Positions 32,696 to 41,761 of a stretch of DNA of 64,000 nt are shown piece by piece. The stretch covers positions 163,871 to 227,870 of the forward strand of contig CALULH010000003.1 in the NCBI GenBank assembly GCA_944321435.1. The letters are read 5' to 3'. Source of the DNA: an uncultured Coriobacteriaceae bacterium. GTDB lineage: Bacteria; Actinomycetota; Coriobacteriia; Coriobacteriales; Coriobacteriaceae. Position numbers and translations under genes: made by a program. Numbering within the stretch: position 1 is the stretch's first letter; every line of letters starts with the position of its first letter. The notes under the pieces were generated by a model that ran no database searches, had not been told where the DNA came from, and saw only the letters and a program-made list of their open reading frames with translations.

Positions 32696-32989
32696 GGCGG
32701 CTCCTTTCTTGCCGTGCGCCGCCGGCAGGGGCGTATCCCTGCGGCGCGGCGGGTCGGCGCGGGTGCGGCGTTTGCTTACCTTCTAGCATAGCCGTTCGCG
32801 CGGACATGGTTGCGCGGCGGCTTTGGGCCAAAGGTAAGAAAGGCATCACCTCCCGTTAAGGCGGCCTTAAGCAAGGGGCTCATAGAGTGAGAGGCGTACG
32901 CAAGCAGGCGGGCGTTTGCTCGCAAGGGAGGCGCGGGCGCGGCCCGCGGTAGGGGGCCGGAAAACGCCGGCCTTTGCAGGGAGGTTGCC

Positions 32990-34057
32990 ATGGTTGTGAG
33001 ATCGAGCCGCGTGCCCGGGCGCTGTTACCGCCCGTCGCGGACGTCGTATGCGGAGGCGGCGGCCAGCGGGGGCGCTGCGGCTCCGGTTGATCCGCGCACG
33101 CTGCGCGCCAACCGCGCCCAAGCGTCCGAGGGTCCCCGCGGCGGCGCGCCGTCTGGGCGCCCTGTCGGGCCACATCGCCACGGGTCGTCTGCGGGCGCGG
33201 CGACATCCCCTTATGCGGCGCCCGCTGCCGATACATACCGGGCGCGGCCCCGCCGCACGCGTTCGCACGGGCTTCCGCGCAGCCCGTTTGCCCAGGCTGC
33301 CTATGCCGCGGACGGTTACAAGACCACTGGCGCGTCGGTCGCGTACGCCGCCCCGGGCGACTCGGGACGGCCCGAGCCGCGTCTGCGCCGCCCGGGCCGC
33401 CAGCTGGGCCCGCGTGCCCGGGCGATCGTCGCCGTGCTTCTCTGCGTGCTAATTTTCGGCGGCATTGGGTCACTGGTGCTCAACGCCAACGCGCGCACCG
33501 GGCTGCCCGGGGGCATGGCGCTTTTTGGCGAGCCCGCCCCCACCAGCACGCCGCAAGCCGAATGGCGCCAGGGCCAGATGCCGTACCTGTACCAAACCGA
33601 CCGCGCGTGGGCGTCCGAGCCCTACGCCGGCTCCACCGTGGGCGAGGCCGGTTGCGGCCCTACCTGCATGAGCATGGTCTACGTGTACCTGACCGGCCGC
33701 ACCGACTTGGACCCGGCCGCCATGAGCCGCTTCTCCGATCAGAACGGCTATGTCATGGACGGTATGACGGCGTGGGCGTTCATGACCGACGGCGCGGCGC
33801 AGCTGGGGCTCAACGCGTCCGAGGTGCCCGCCGACGCGGCGTCCGTCGCCGCCGAGCTTGCGGCCGGCCGCCCTATCATCGCCAGCGTGCGCCCCGGCGA
33901 CTTTACCAGCTCGGGGCATTTCATCGTGCTCGCCGGCATGGACGAGAACGGCCGGCTCATCGTGCACGACCCTAATAGTGCCAGCCGCAGTGCCGAGACC
34001 TGGGATATGGACCGCGTGCTGGGCCAATGCGTCGGCCTTTGGAGCTACGCGGCTTAG
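32990..34057 (+). CDS. Membrane-anchored C39-like cysteine peptidase
   Basis: 355 aa. A disordered, basic Pro/Ala/Arg-rich cytoplasmic region (about 1-140) precedes one membrane helix (AIVAVLLCVLIFGGIGSLVL) and an external papain-like domain: VGEAGCGPTCMSMVYVYLTG with the catalytic Cys, SSGHFIVLAGMD with His, and HDPNS. This is the peptidase C39-like family, which acts on peptides or cell-wall material outside the membrane rather than as part of an ABC exporter. GGGAGG precedes the ATG. It stands alone with no bacteriocin gene nearby. Confidence 0.87.
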   Translation: MVVRSSRVPGRCYRPSRTSYAEAAASGGAAAPVDPRTLRANRAQASEGPRGGAPSGRPVGPHRHGSSAGAATSPYAAPAADTYRARPRRTRSHGLPRSPFAQAAYAADGYKTTGASVAYAAPGDSGRPEPRLRRPGRQLGPRARAIVAVLLCVLIFGGIGSLVLNANARTGLPGGMALFGEPAPTSTPQAEWRQGQMPYLYQTDRAWASEPYAGSTVGEAGCGPTCMSMVYVYLTGRTDLDPAAMSRFSDQNGYVMDGMTAWAFMTDGAAQLGLNASEVPADAASVAAELAAGRPIIASVRPGDFTSSGHFIVLAGMDENGRLIVHDPNSASRSAETWDMDRVLGQCVGLWSYAA

Positions 34058-34133
34058 GTGCGGATCGTTTTACGGCGTTCCCGCGTCCCTACCGGTGTGC
34101 CGTTGGCGCGCAAAACAGCGTCGGCCGCTTGGG

Positions 34134-35618
34134 CTATATCCGCTCCAACACGGCAACCGTCTCAACGTGCTCGGTGTGGGGGAACATGTCCACGGGCGTT
34201 ACGCGCAGCGGTCGGTAGTCGCAAGCGATAAGCGCGTCGAAGTCGCGCACCTGCGTTGCGGGGTTGCAGCTCACGTATACGATACGCCGCGGTTCCAATG
34301 CCGCGGCGCTTGACAGGAACGCCTCCGTGGCGCCAGCCCGCGGCGGATCCATGATCACCGCGTCGGCGCGCTCGCCGGCGCGCGCGGCGCGGCGCATGGC
34401 GGCGGTGGCGTCCTCCGCCAAGAAGACGGCGTCTTCGGCAATGCCGTTGAGCTCGGCGTTGCGGCGCGCGTCCTGAACGGCTTGCTCGCCGCGTTCGATG
34501 CCCATGAGGCGGATGCTGCCGCCGGCCTCGCGTGCCGCAACGGCCGCGCAGACGCCGATGGTGCCGCTGCCGCAGTACGCGTCCACCACGCGGTCTCCGT
34601 CGCAAAGCTGGGCGCCGGCGATGGCCAGGCTGTACAGAACCTCGGTCTGGGCCGGGTTGGTCTGGTAAAACGCTGTGGGCGATATCTCAAAGGTGCAGCT
34701 CAGCAACTTGTCGCGCATGCGCGGGCTGCCGGCGAGCATGCGGGTCTCGGGGCCCAGGATGGCGTTTCCGGGGCGCTGGTTCACGTTGTGCGCCACGCCC
34801 ACCAGGCGCGGGTCCAGCTCCATCAGCCGAGCGGCGAACTCGTCGGCGTGCGGGATCTCCTGTCCGTTGGTGACCACGGTGAGCAGCGCCTCGTGCGTGC
34901 GCCAGCCCAGGCGCAGCACCGCGTGGCGCAGCAGGCCGCGGTGGGTGTCCTCGTTGTAGGCGCGGATGCCCAGGTCCTGCGCTGCCTGCGCCACGCCGTT
35001 CAGGATGTCGCGCGCCCCAGGGGCCTCGACGGGGCAGTTGGCGCATGGGACGATCCGGTGCGTGCCCGCGGCAAAGAAGCCGGCCAGGACCGCGCCACCC
35101 TTTCCGGGCGCAAACGGCGTCGCCGCCTTGTGGCGGTACCCCAGCGGCTTCTCCATGGGGGCGATGGGGTCGAGCGCGCAGCCGAAGCGCTCGATATAGG
35201 GTGCGTAGAGCGCCTCCATGGCGCTCTGCTTGCGTTCGAGCTGCTGCGGGTAGGGTTGTGCGATAAGCGCGCAGCCGCCGCAGTCGCGCGCGAGGGGGCA
35301 GGGGCCTCCGACGCTCTGGGGACGCGCGGTGCGGTCCTCGCGCCGCGGCTTTCCGTGGCGCATGCCCCTGCGGTTCTGCGTGCTGCCGCCGTCGCGGTGT
35401 GCGCCGCGCGCATCGCGCGTCCTGCTCTCCCCGCGCCCGGAGCCGCGCGCTCCAGCGCCCTTTGGCGCGAGGCCCTTCTCGCCCCGCGCCCCGTGCGCGC
35501 CTCGTTGCCTGCCGCCGCGGGCCGAGCCGTCGCGCTTCTCGCCCGCTTTACGGGCTGCGTCCTCGCGCGCCTTGCGTTTGCGCTGCTTCTCCAACTTCTT
35601 GGCCACGTGCTTGCTCAC
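34134..35618 (-). CDS. 23S rRNA (uracil-C5)-methyltransferase, RlmD/RumA family
   Basis: 494 aa, SAM-dependent RNA m5U methyltransferase with a [4Fe-4S] cluster: CPLARDCGGC plus the later CANCP. Rossmann motif VVDAYCGSGTIGV, motif FYQTNPAQTEVLY, MDPPRAG, and the catalytic Cys in YVSCNPATQVRD. I choose GTG 35618 (GGGGAG five bases away) over ATG 35651. The N-terminal about 110 residues are strongly basic and repetitive (KAGEKRDGSARGG, GARGEKGLAPKG), replacing the usual TRAM domain, and may bind RNA non-specifically. Whether the target is U747 or U1939 cannot be decided. Confidence 0.9.
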   Translation of the reverse strand: MSKHVAKKLEKQRKRKAREDAARKAGEKRDGSARGGRQRGAHGARGEKGLAPKGAGARGSGRGESRTRDARGAHRDGGSTQNRRGMRHGKPRREDRTARPQSVGGPCPLARDCGGCALIAQPYPQQLERKQSAMEALYAPYIERFGCALDPIAPMEKPLGYRHKAATPFAPGKGGAVLAGFFAAGTHRIVPCANCPVEAPGARDILNGVAQAAQDLGIRAYNEDTHRGLLRHAVLRLGWRTHEALLTVVTNGQEIPHADEFAARLMELDPRLVGVAHNVNQRPGNAILGPETRMLAGSPRMRDKLLSCTFEISPTAFYQTNPAQTEVLYSLAIAGAQLCDGDRVVDAYCGSGTIGVCAAVAAREAGGSIRLMGIERGEQAVQDARRNAELNGIAEDAVFLAEDATAAMRRAARAGERADAVIMDPPRAGATEAFLSSAAALEPRRIVYVSCNPATQVRDFDALIACDYRPLRVTPVDMFPHTEHVETVAVLERI

Positions 35619-35760
35619 GGCTGCTCCCCTGCGTACGGCGGCGGTGTCCACTCTCTTATATAGGTGACTTTACCGTACCGGTGCCGCCGCGCGGGGCTGC
35701 GCGCAAACCTCGGACCTAAAGCGCACAACATCGCAGATCCGTTCGATAGGCTGCCCGCCG

Positions 35761-36141
35761 CTACTTACGGCCGAAGAGCCCCCCGATGCCACCCAAGATG
35801 TCGCCGATGCCGCCGGGGAGGTTCTCGGTCACGTTGCCCAGGTTCTCGGCCACGCCGCCCAGGCCGCCGGAGAGGTTCTCCGCGATGCCGCTCAGGCCTT
35901 CGGGAAGGCTCTCGGTCAGGGCAGAGAGGTCGAGGTTCTCGCCCAGGCTGCCCAGGTCCAGCCCGCCGCCGGCTATGTTTTCCTTAACCTGGTCTACTAC
36001 GCCGGTAAGATCGGCGCCCTCCAGCTCAACGCCGGTGAGGTCGCTGATGGCTGCCTGCGGGTCGGCGATAAGGTCCTTCAGGGCCTCGGGGCTGTTGCCG
36101 ACGGCTCCCATGACCTGGTCTGTAATGGCTTTGATGTCCAT
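35761..36141 (-). CDS. Small Gly/Leu-rich hypothetical protein (126 aa)
   Basis: An acidic helical first half (MDIKAITDQVMGAVGNSPEA) leads to a repeated Gly-Leu-Asn pattern (LSGIAENLSGGLGGVAENLG, then NVTENLPGGIGDILGGIGGL). It has no signal peptide or cysteine. GAAAGGAG precedes ATG 36141. Similar Gly-rich small proteins are common in Coriobacteriia; the function is unknown and low complexity prevents a family call. Confidence 0.7.
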   Translation of the reverse strand: MDIKAITDQVMGAVGNSPEALKDLIADPQAAISDLTGVELEGADLTGVVDQVKENIAGGGLDLGSLGENLDLSALTESLPEGLSGIAENLSGGLGGVAENLGNVTENLPGGIGDILGGIGGLFGRK

Positions 36142-36498
36142 GGTGCTCCTTTCAGAGGGGCGCTGTGGCTTGGGCGCCGCTTGCGCCGTTGTCGGTGGCA
36201 CAAAGGTACCCGAGCAGTCGCGTTTGTAACGCGGCGTTGCCTCGGCGATCGGCAAGCGCGCGACAGACTCCCTTCGCGCAAATTGGCGGGTTTCCTCACG
36301 CGTCGCATGGATGCCGCGTTGCAGTGGGTACCATTACCGGATGCGCCGCAAGAAGGCGCATCGCCCGGACTGGCGGGACGCGCCCTGCATGACGGGGCCG
36401 CGGGCCGTCGACGCAGCCGGGCGAGGCAACGGCATAACCTGCCGATGCGGAGGCGCAGGCGCCCGCGTCGGCGTTGGCAACATGCAAGGACGGCACAC
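36142..36498. other. Intergenic region between divergent genes
   Basis: 357 bp between the Gly-rich gene and the ABC exporter. The exporter frame stays open through it from 36181, but composition is Arg/Ala biased and no ribosome site supports an earlier start. I see no further structure. Confidence 0.4.
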
Positions 36499-39165
36499 GT
36501 GCTCGAGCTCAAGCAGATCACCAAGGACTACCAGACCGGCGACACCCGCGTGCGCGCCCTCCGCGGCATCAGCGTTACGTTTCGCGACCGCGAGTTCGTG
36601 AGCATTCTGGGGCAGTCGGGCTGCGGCAAGACCACGCTGCTCAACATCATCGGCGGCCTGGACCACTACACCACCGGCGACCTGGTCATCAACGGCCGCT
36701 CCACCAAGAGCTACCGCGACCGCGACTGGGACACCTACCGCAACCACAGCGTGGGTTTCGTCTTCCAGAGCTACAACCTCATCCCGCACCAGACCGTGGT
36801 CGCCAACGTTGAGATGGCGCTCATGCTCTCCGGCGTGGGCCGCGCCGAGCGCCGGCGCCGCGCAGAGGAGGCCCTCGCGCGCGTCGGGCTGGGCGACCAC
36901 CTGAACAAGAAGCCCAACCAGCTGTCGGGCGGGCAGATGCAGCGCGTGGCCATTGCCCGCGCGCTCGTGAACGACCCCGAGATCATCCTGGCCGACGAGC
37001 CCACCGGCGCGCTGGACACCGCCACCTCGGTGGAGGTCATGGAGATCCTCAAGGACCTCAGCCGCGACCGCCTGGTCATCATGGTTACCCACAACCCCGA
37101 GTTGGCCGAGCAGTACTCCAGCCGCATCGTGCGCATTCAGGACGGGCAGCTGGTGGACGACTCGCGCCCGTGCGTTGACGAGCGCCTGACCGACGAGCAG
37201 ATCCAGTCCCATGCCGTGGCGGACGCCAAGAAGGGCAAGCGCTCCATGGGCTTCGCCAGCGCCATCGCGCTTTCCTTCACCAACCTCATGACCAAGAAGG
37301 GCCGCACCTTCCTCACGGCCTTCGCGGGGTCCATCGGCATTATCGGCATCGCGTTGATCTTGTCGCTTTCCGACGGCGCGCAGAACTACATCAAGGAAAC
37401 CGAGGAGTCCACCATGGGCAGCTACCCGCTGTCCATCCAGGAGACCAGCGTGGACCTGGCGAGCCTCATGGGATCCATGATGGGGGCGAGCGCGGACAAC
37501 GCGCAGGCCAATACCTCGGGCGAGGTTGAGAGCAAGGACTTGGTCAACGACATGGTCACCAGCGTGGCCGAGGGCGCCAACGAGAACGACATGGCCTCCA
37601 TCAAGGCCTGGCTGGACACCAACCCCGACAACCTCGACGACTACGTGACCGACATCCAGTATGCCTACGACACGCCGCTCAACGTCTACCGGGCGGACAC
37701 GTCGGACGGCGCGGTGCAGGTGAACCCCGCAACCGTCATGGACGCGCTGGGCATCTCCATGGGCTCAACGCAGACCGAGATGATGAGCTCCATGTCCGGT
37801 ACCGGCGGATCCAGCTACGATGTCTGGACGCCGCTTCTGGACAACACCGACACCTGGGAGCGCGACTACGACGTGGTGGCGGGCCGCATGCCCGAAAGCT
37901 GGGACGAGGTGGTTGTCTACGTCGATAAGAACGACCGCATATCGGACTACACCCTCTACGCGCTGGGGCTTCTCAACCAAGACGACCTGCGCGGCATGAT
38001 GGCTGACGTCATTGCCGGGCGCGATGTCGAGAAGACCGAGCAGACCAGCTACACCTACGACGACCTCATGAGCCTCACGTTCAAGCTGCTGCCCGAAAGC
38101 GCCAAGTACGCCGAGCAGGCGGACGGCACCTGGGCGGACATGAGCGAGGATGACGCGTATATGACCGATGCGGTGAGCAACGCCGACACCGTGCGCGTGG
38201 TGGGTATCGTGCGTCCGAGCGCGGACAACGACGAGACCAACTGGGGATCGGTGCTCTATACGCCCGAGCTTATGCAGCACCTGGTCGAGGAGAACAGCGC
38301 GGGCGCGGCCGTGGCCGCCCAGCAGGCCAGCCCCGATACCGACATCTTCACCGGCGTGCCCTTCCCGGACGATGTTGACGAGGAGATGACCATCGACGAC
38401 ATCGAGACCATGATCGCCCAGATGCCCGAGGCGCAGGGCCAGCAGATCAGCGCCTACGTTGACCAGATGCGCGAGAACGGCATGTCCGATACGGAGATCG
38501 CCTCCGCCTTCCAGGAGCAGCTGGCCGACACGTCCAGCAACGCCACGTACGACGGAAACCTGGACAAGCTCGGCGTGGCCAGCCTGGACGAGCCGTACTC
38601 CATCCAGATCTATCCCGTGGACTTTGACGCCAAGGAGCGCGTGGACCAGATCATCGAGGGCCACAACACCGACATGGAGAACGCCGGTCGCGACGACGAG
38701 GTCATCCAGTACACCGACATCGTGGGCACGCTCATGTCCAGCGTGACGAGCATCGTGAACTCGCTGACGTACATCCTCATTGCGTTCGTGGCCATCTCGC
38801 TGGTGGTAAGCTCCATCATGATCGGCATCATCACCTACATCAGCGTGCTGGAGCGCACCAAGGAGATCGGCATCCTGCGTGCCATCGGTGCCAGCAAGAA
38901 GGACGTGAGCCGCATCTTCACGGCCGAGACGTTCATTATCGGCCTGGTGAGCGGCCTTCTGGGCGTAGGGATCACCGTGCTGCTGGACTTCCCGGTGAAC
39001 GCTATCATCTACCAGGTGGCCGGCGTGGAGAACCTGGCTGCCGTGCCTGTGGGTCCGGGCATTGCGCTGGTGATCATATCCGTGGCGCTCTCGTTCATAG
39101 CCGGCCTGGCCCCCAGCCGCATGGCCGCCAAGAAGGACCCCGTGACCGCGCTGCGCACGGAGTAG
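36499..39165 (+). CDS. MacB-like ABC exporter, ATPase fused to FtsX-type permease
   Basis: 888 aa. N-terminal ATPase: Walker A LGQSGCGKTTLLN, signature LSGGQMQRVAIARAL, Walker B IILADEPTGALD, switch VTHNPELA. A linker leads to helix 1 (FLTAFAGSIGIIGIALILSL), a large acidic extracellular domain of about 450 residues, and three C-terminal helices with ERTKEIGILRAIGASKKDVS, the FtsX motif. GTG 36499 is preceded by AAGGA; upstream sequence is not protein-like. Such fused proteins export peptides or resist antimicrobial peptides by mechanotransmission. The extracellular domain is longer than in MacB and has no family I know. Confidence 0.92.
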   Translation: MLELKQITKDYQTGDTRVRALRGISVTFRDREFVSILGQSGCGKTTLLNIIGGLDHYTTGDLVINGRSTKSYRDRDWDTYRNHSVGFVFQSYNLIPHQTVVANVEMALMLSGVGRAERRRRAEEALARVGLGDHLNKKPNQLSGGQMQRVAIARALVNDPEIILADEPTGALDTATSVEVMEILKDLSRDRLVIMVTHNPELAEQYSSRIVRIQDGQLVDDSRPCVDERLTDEQIQSHAVADAKKGKRSMGFASAIALSFTNLMTKKGRTFLTAFAGSIGIIGIALILSLSDGAQNYIKETEESTMGSYPLSIQETSVDLASLMGSMMGASADNAQANTSGEVESKDLVNDMVTSVAEGANENDMASIKAWLDTNPDNLDDYVTDIQYAYDTPLNVYRADTSDGAVQVNPATVMDALGISMGSTQTEMMSSMSGTGGSSYDVWTPLLDNTDTWERDYDVVAGRMPESWDEVVVYVDKNDRISDYTLYALGLLNQDDLRGMMADVIAGRDVEKTEQTSYTYDDLMSLTFKLLPESAKYAEQADGTWADMSEDDAYMTDAVSNADTVRVVGIVRPSADNDETNWGSVLYTPELMQHLVEENSAGAAVAAQQASPDTDIFTGVPFPDDVDEEMTIDDIETMIAQMPEAQGQQISAYVDQMRENGMSDTEIASAFQEQLADTSSNATYDGNLDKLGVASLDEPYSIQIYPVDFDAKERVDQIIEGHNTDMENAGRDDEVIQYTDIVGTLMSSVTSIVNSLTYILIAFVAISLVVSSIMIGIITYISVLERTKEIGILRAIGASKKDVSRIFTAETFIIGLVSGLLGVGITVLLDFPVNAIIYQVAGVENLAAVPVGPGIALVIISVALSFIAGLAPSRMAAKKDPVTALRTE

Positions 39166-39193
39166 CGTGCTGGAGCCGGGTGCGTGCCAGTTG

Positions 39194-39292
39194 GCGCCTC
39201 CGTTCAATTGCACTGATCGCGTCAGTCGTATTTCAACGAAGCCTAAGAACTGCAGCGATCGATGCGATTGAACGGGGCGCTTTGTTTTTTTG
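39194..39292 (+). terminator. Terminator of the MacB-like gene
   Basis: Arms GCGCCTCCGTTCAATTGCA (39194 on) and TGCGATTGAACGGGGCGC (ending 39280) pair over about 25 bp with few mismatches, then TTTGTTTTTTT. The loop of about 45 bases is long for a terminator, but the T-run position is right. Confidence 0.75.
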
Positions 39293-39550
39293 GACGAGAA
39301 TTGCACTCATACGACTGCTGTGGGCGAAGGTTGCACTCATACGACCTGTGCGGGCGAGAAATGCGCTCTTGCGAGCGGGATACGACCTCGGGATGCCTTG
39401 CAGCTTGCATTATGTGCTTATCTCAGGGGCAAGAAGAACGCACGAGGGTATGTTTTGGACGGAGTCCGTCGTGTGCTCGAAAACCGCAATCGTACGAGTG
39501 CGCTTCTCGCCCACGTAGGTCGTATGAGCGGGATTCTCGCCCGGATGAGC
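39293..39550. repeat. Composite repeat element, copy B: inverted 30-bp arrays around a core
   Basis: Left array: CATACGA-type units at 39308, 39338 and 39368 (exact 30-bp period). Core of about 105 bp containing CACGAGGGTATGTTTTGGAC and GAAAACCGCAATCGTACGAG. Right array: inverted units at 39490 and 39520. The same arrangement with a homologous core occurs inverted at 50840-51127. No start codon-led gene with normal composition is present. Confidence 0.85.
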
Positions 39551-39623
39551 TGCCAGGGGGTGTTCGGCCTATGCGAACCGCCCATCCTCGCTCGAACAGG
39601 CAGCTGGAGCGCGCTCCGAAAGA

Positions 39624-39713
39624 GTTGCCTCTCAGGCAACTGGGGCGCCCCTGTAAGGGTTGCCTTTCAGGCAGCTGGGGCACCCTGTAAGGGTTACCTC
39701 TCAGGCAGCAAAA
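39624..39713. repeat. Three 34-35-bp hairpin repeats before dnaK
   Basis: Units at 39624, 39659 and 39693, each GTTGCCTCTCAGGCAAC or a variant (a small self-complementary hairpin) followed by TGGGGC-CCCTGTAAG; the last is cut short. They end at the dnaK regulatory region and could act on the transcript start or as a protein-binding array. Confidence 0.8.
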
Positions 39714-39747
39714 AATCTTATATGAATTCACTTAGATTTTGTATAAG
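39712..39747 (+). promoter_or_regulatory. dnaK promoter with HspR-type box shared with clpB
   Basis: AAAATCT (39712) - N15 - AGATTTTG - TATAAG (39742). The same AAAATCT-N15-AGATT then TATAA order appears before clpB at 58915. It contains inverted ATCT/AGAT 15 bp apart, plausible as the lineage version of an HspR operator. A second possible -10 (TATAGT) lies at 39764. Confidence 0.6.
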
Positions 39748-39833
39748 TTGCCCTGTCAAGGGATATAGTATGGAGCGTACGAAACGAAACGCCATTCCGG
39801 CGTGGCTATCAATGGGAGGAAAGAGGTCCCACC

Positions 39834-41735
39834 ATGAGCAACAAGATCTTAGGTATCGACCTGGGCACCACCAACTCGGCAATGGCCGTGCTGGAAGGTG
39901 GCGAGCCCACCATCATCGTCAACGCAGAGGGCGACCGCACCACTCCGTCGGTCGTGGGCTTCCGCGCCGACGGTGACCGCGTGGTCGGCAAGGCCGCTAA
40001 GAACCAGGCCGTGACCAACCCCAAGAACACCGTCTTCTCCATCAAGCGCTTCATGGGCCGCAAGTACGGCGAGGTGTCCGAGGAGATCAAGACCGTCCCG
40101 TACGACGTCAAGGAGGGCCAGGGCGGCCGCGCCGTCGTGTCCGTTGACGGCAAGGACTTCACGCCCGAGCAGGTCAGCGCCATGATCCTTCAGAAGATGA
40201 AGGCCGACGCCGAGAAGTACCTGGGCGAGACGGTCACCGACGCGGTCATCACCGTGCCGGCCTACTTCAACGACTCGCAGCGCCAGGCCACCAAGGACGC
40301 CGGCAAGATCGCGGGCCTCAACGTCAAGCGCATTGTGAACGAGCCCACCGCCGCGGCGCTGGCCTACGGCCTGGACAAGAAGACCACCGACCAGAAGGTC
40401 CTCGTCTTCGACCTGGGCGGCGGCACCTTCGACGTCTCCATCCTGGACCTGGCCGACGGCGTGTTCGAGGTCCTCTCCACCGCCGGTGACAACCACCTGG
40501 GCGGCGACGACTGGGATCAGCGCGTCATCAACTGGCTGGCCGACAAGTTCCAGGCCGACAACGGCATCGACCTGCGCCAGGACGCCATGGCCCTGCAGCG
40601 CCTGAAGGAGGCTGCCGAGAACGCCAAGAAGGAGCTCTCCGCCGCGCAGCAGGCCAACGTCAATCTGCCGTTCATCACGGCTGACGCCACCGGCCCCAAG
40701 CACCTTGACTACACCATCACCCGCGCCGAGTTCGAGCGCATCACCCACGACCTGCTCGAGCGCTGCAAGGCCCCGGTTACCAACGCCCTGCGCGATGCCG
40801 GTCTGAAGCTCTCCGACCTGAACGAGGTCATCCTGGTGGGCGGCTCCACCCGTATGCCCGCCGTGCAGGAGCTCGTCAAGAACATGACGGGCAAGACCCC
40901 CAACATGTCCGTGAACCCGGACGAGGTCGTGGCCGCGGGCGCTGCCGTCCAGGGCGGCGTGCTCACCGGCGACGTCGACGGCATCCTGCTGCTCGACGTG
41001 ACCCCGCTGTCGCTCGGCGTTGAGACCATGGGCGGCGTCATGACCAAGATGATCGACCGCAACACCACCATCCCGACCTCCAAGACCGAGATCTACTCCA
41101 CGGCTGCCGATAACCAGACCTCCGTTGAGATCAACGTCCTGCAGGGCGAGCGCGAGATGGCTGCCGACAACAAGAGCCTGGGCCGCTTCCAGCTGACCGG
41201 CATCCCGGCCGCCCGCCGCGGCATGCCCAAGATCGAGGTCACCTTCGATATCGACGCCAACGGCATCGTGAAGGTCTCCGCTAAGGACCTGGGCACCGGC
41301 AAGGAGCAGCAGATCACCATCTCCGGCTCCACCGCCCTGTCCGACGACGAGGTCGACCGCATGGTCAAGGACGCCGAGGCGCACGACGCCGAGGACAAGA
41401 AGAAGAAGGAAGAGGTCGAGGTCCGCAACCAGACCGACTCGCTGGCCTACTCCACCGAGCAGACCCTCGCCGACCTGGGCGACAAGGTTTCGGCCGACGT
41501 CAAGAGCGAGGCCGAGGCCGCTATCGCCGAGGCCAAGAAGGCCCTCGACGGGACCGACATCGACGCCATCAAGGCGGCGGGCGACAAGCTCCAGGGCATT
41601 GCCTACAAGCTGGCCGAGCTGGTTTACGCCGACGCGCAGGCCTCTGCTGACGGCCAGGCTTCGGGCGCCCAGTCCTCCGACAACGGCGACGATGTGGTGG
41701 ACGCGGACTACGAGGTCGTGGACGACGACAAGTAA
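39834..41735 (+). CDS. dnaK: Chaperone DnaK (Hsp70)
   Basis: 633 aa. ATPase motifs [37 protein letters not shown] and [13 protein letters not shown]; substrate domain with [14 protein letters not shown] and [13 protein letters not shown]; acidic tail ending DYEVVDDDK. First gene of the dnaK-grpE-dnaJ-hspR operon. ATP-driven folding of unfolded proteins in the cytoplasm with GrpE and DnaJ; it also acts as co-repressor of HspR in other actinobacteria (established there, inferred here). Confidence 0.98.
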   Translation: MSNKILGIDLGTTNSAMAVLEGGEPTIIVNAEGDRTTPSVVGFRADGDRVVGKAAKNQAVTNPKNTVFSIKRFMGRKYGEVSEEIKTVPYDVKEGQGGRAVVSVDGKDFTPEQVSAMILQKMKADAEKYLGETVTDAVITVPAYFNDSQRQATKDAGKIAGLNVKRIVNEPTAAALAYGLDKKTTDQKVLVFDLGGGTFDVSILDLADGVFEVLSTAGDNHLGGDDWDQRVINWLADKFQADNGIDLRQDAMALQRLKEAAENAKKELSAAQQANVNLPFITADATGPKHLDYTITRAEFERITHDLLERCKAPVTNALRDAGLKLSDLNEVILVGGSTRMPAVQELVKNMTGKTPNMSVNPDEVVAAGAAVQGGVLTGDVDGILLLDVTPLSLGVETMGGVMTKMIDRNTTIPTSKTEIYSTAADNQTSVEINVLQGEREMAADNKSLGRFQLTGIPAARRGMPKIEVTFDIDANGIVKVSAKDLGTGKEQQITISGSTALSDDEVDRMVKDAEAHDAEDKKKKEEVEVRNQTDSLAYSTEQTLADLGDKVSADVKSEAEAAIAEAKKALDGTDIDAIKAAGDKLQGIAYKLAELVYADAQASADGQASGAQSSDNGDDVVDADYEVVDDDK

Positions 41736-41761
41736 GGCAGTAACGGAGAAGGACAGGTACG

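Noticed and set aside
39290..39976. 228-aa plus-strand open frame across the composite element and dnaK leader
   Set aside because: It runs through repeats and overlaps dnaK out of frame; no ribosome site or conserved sequence.
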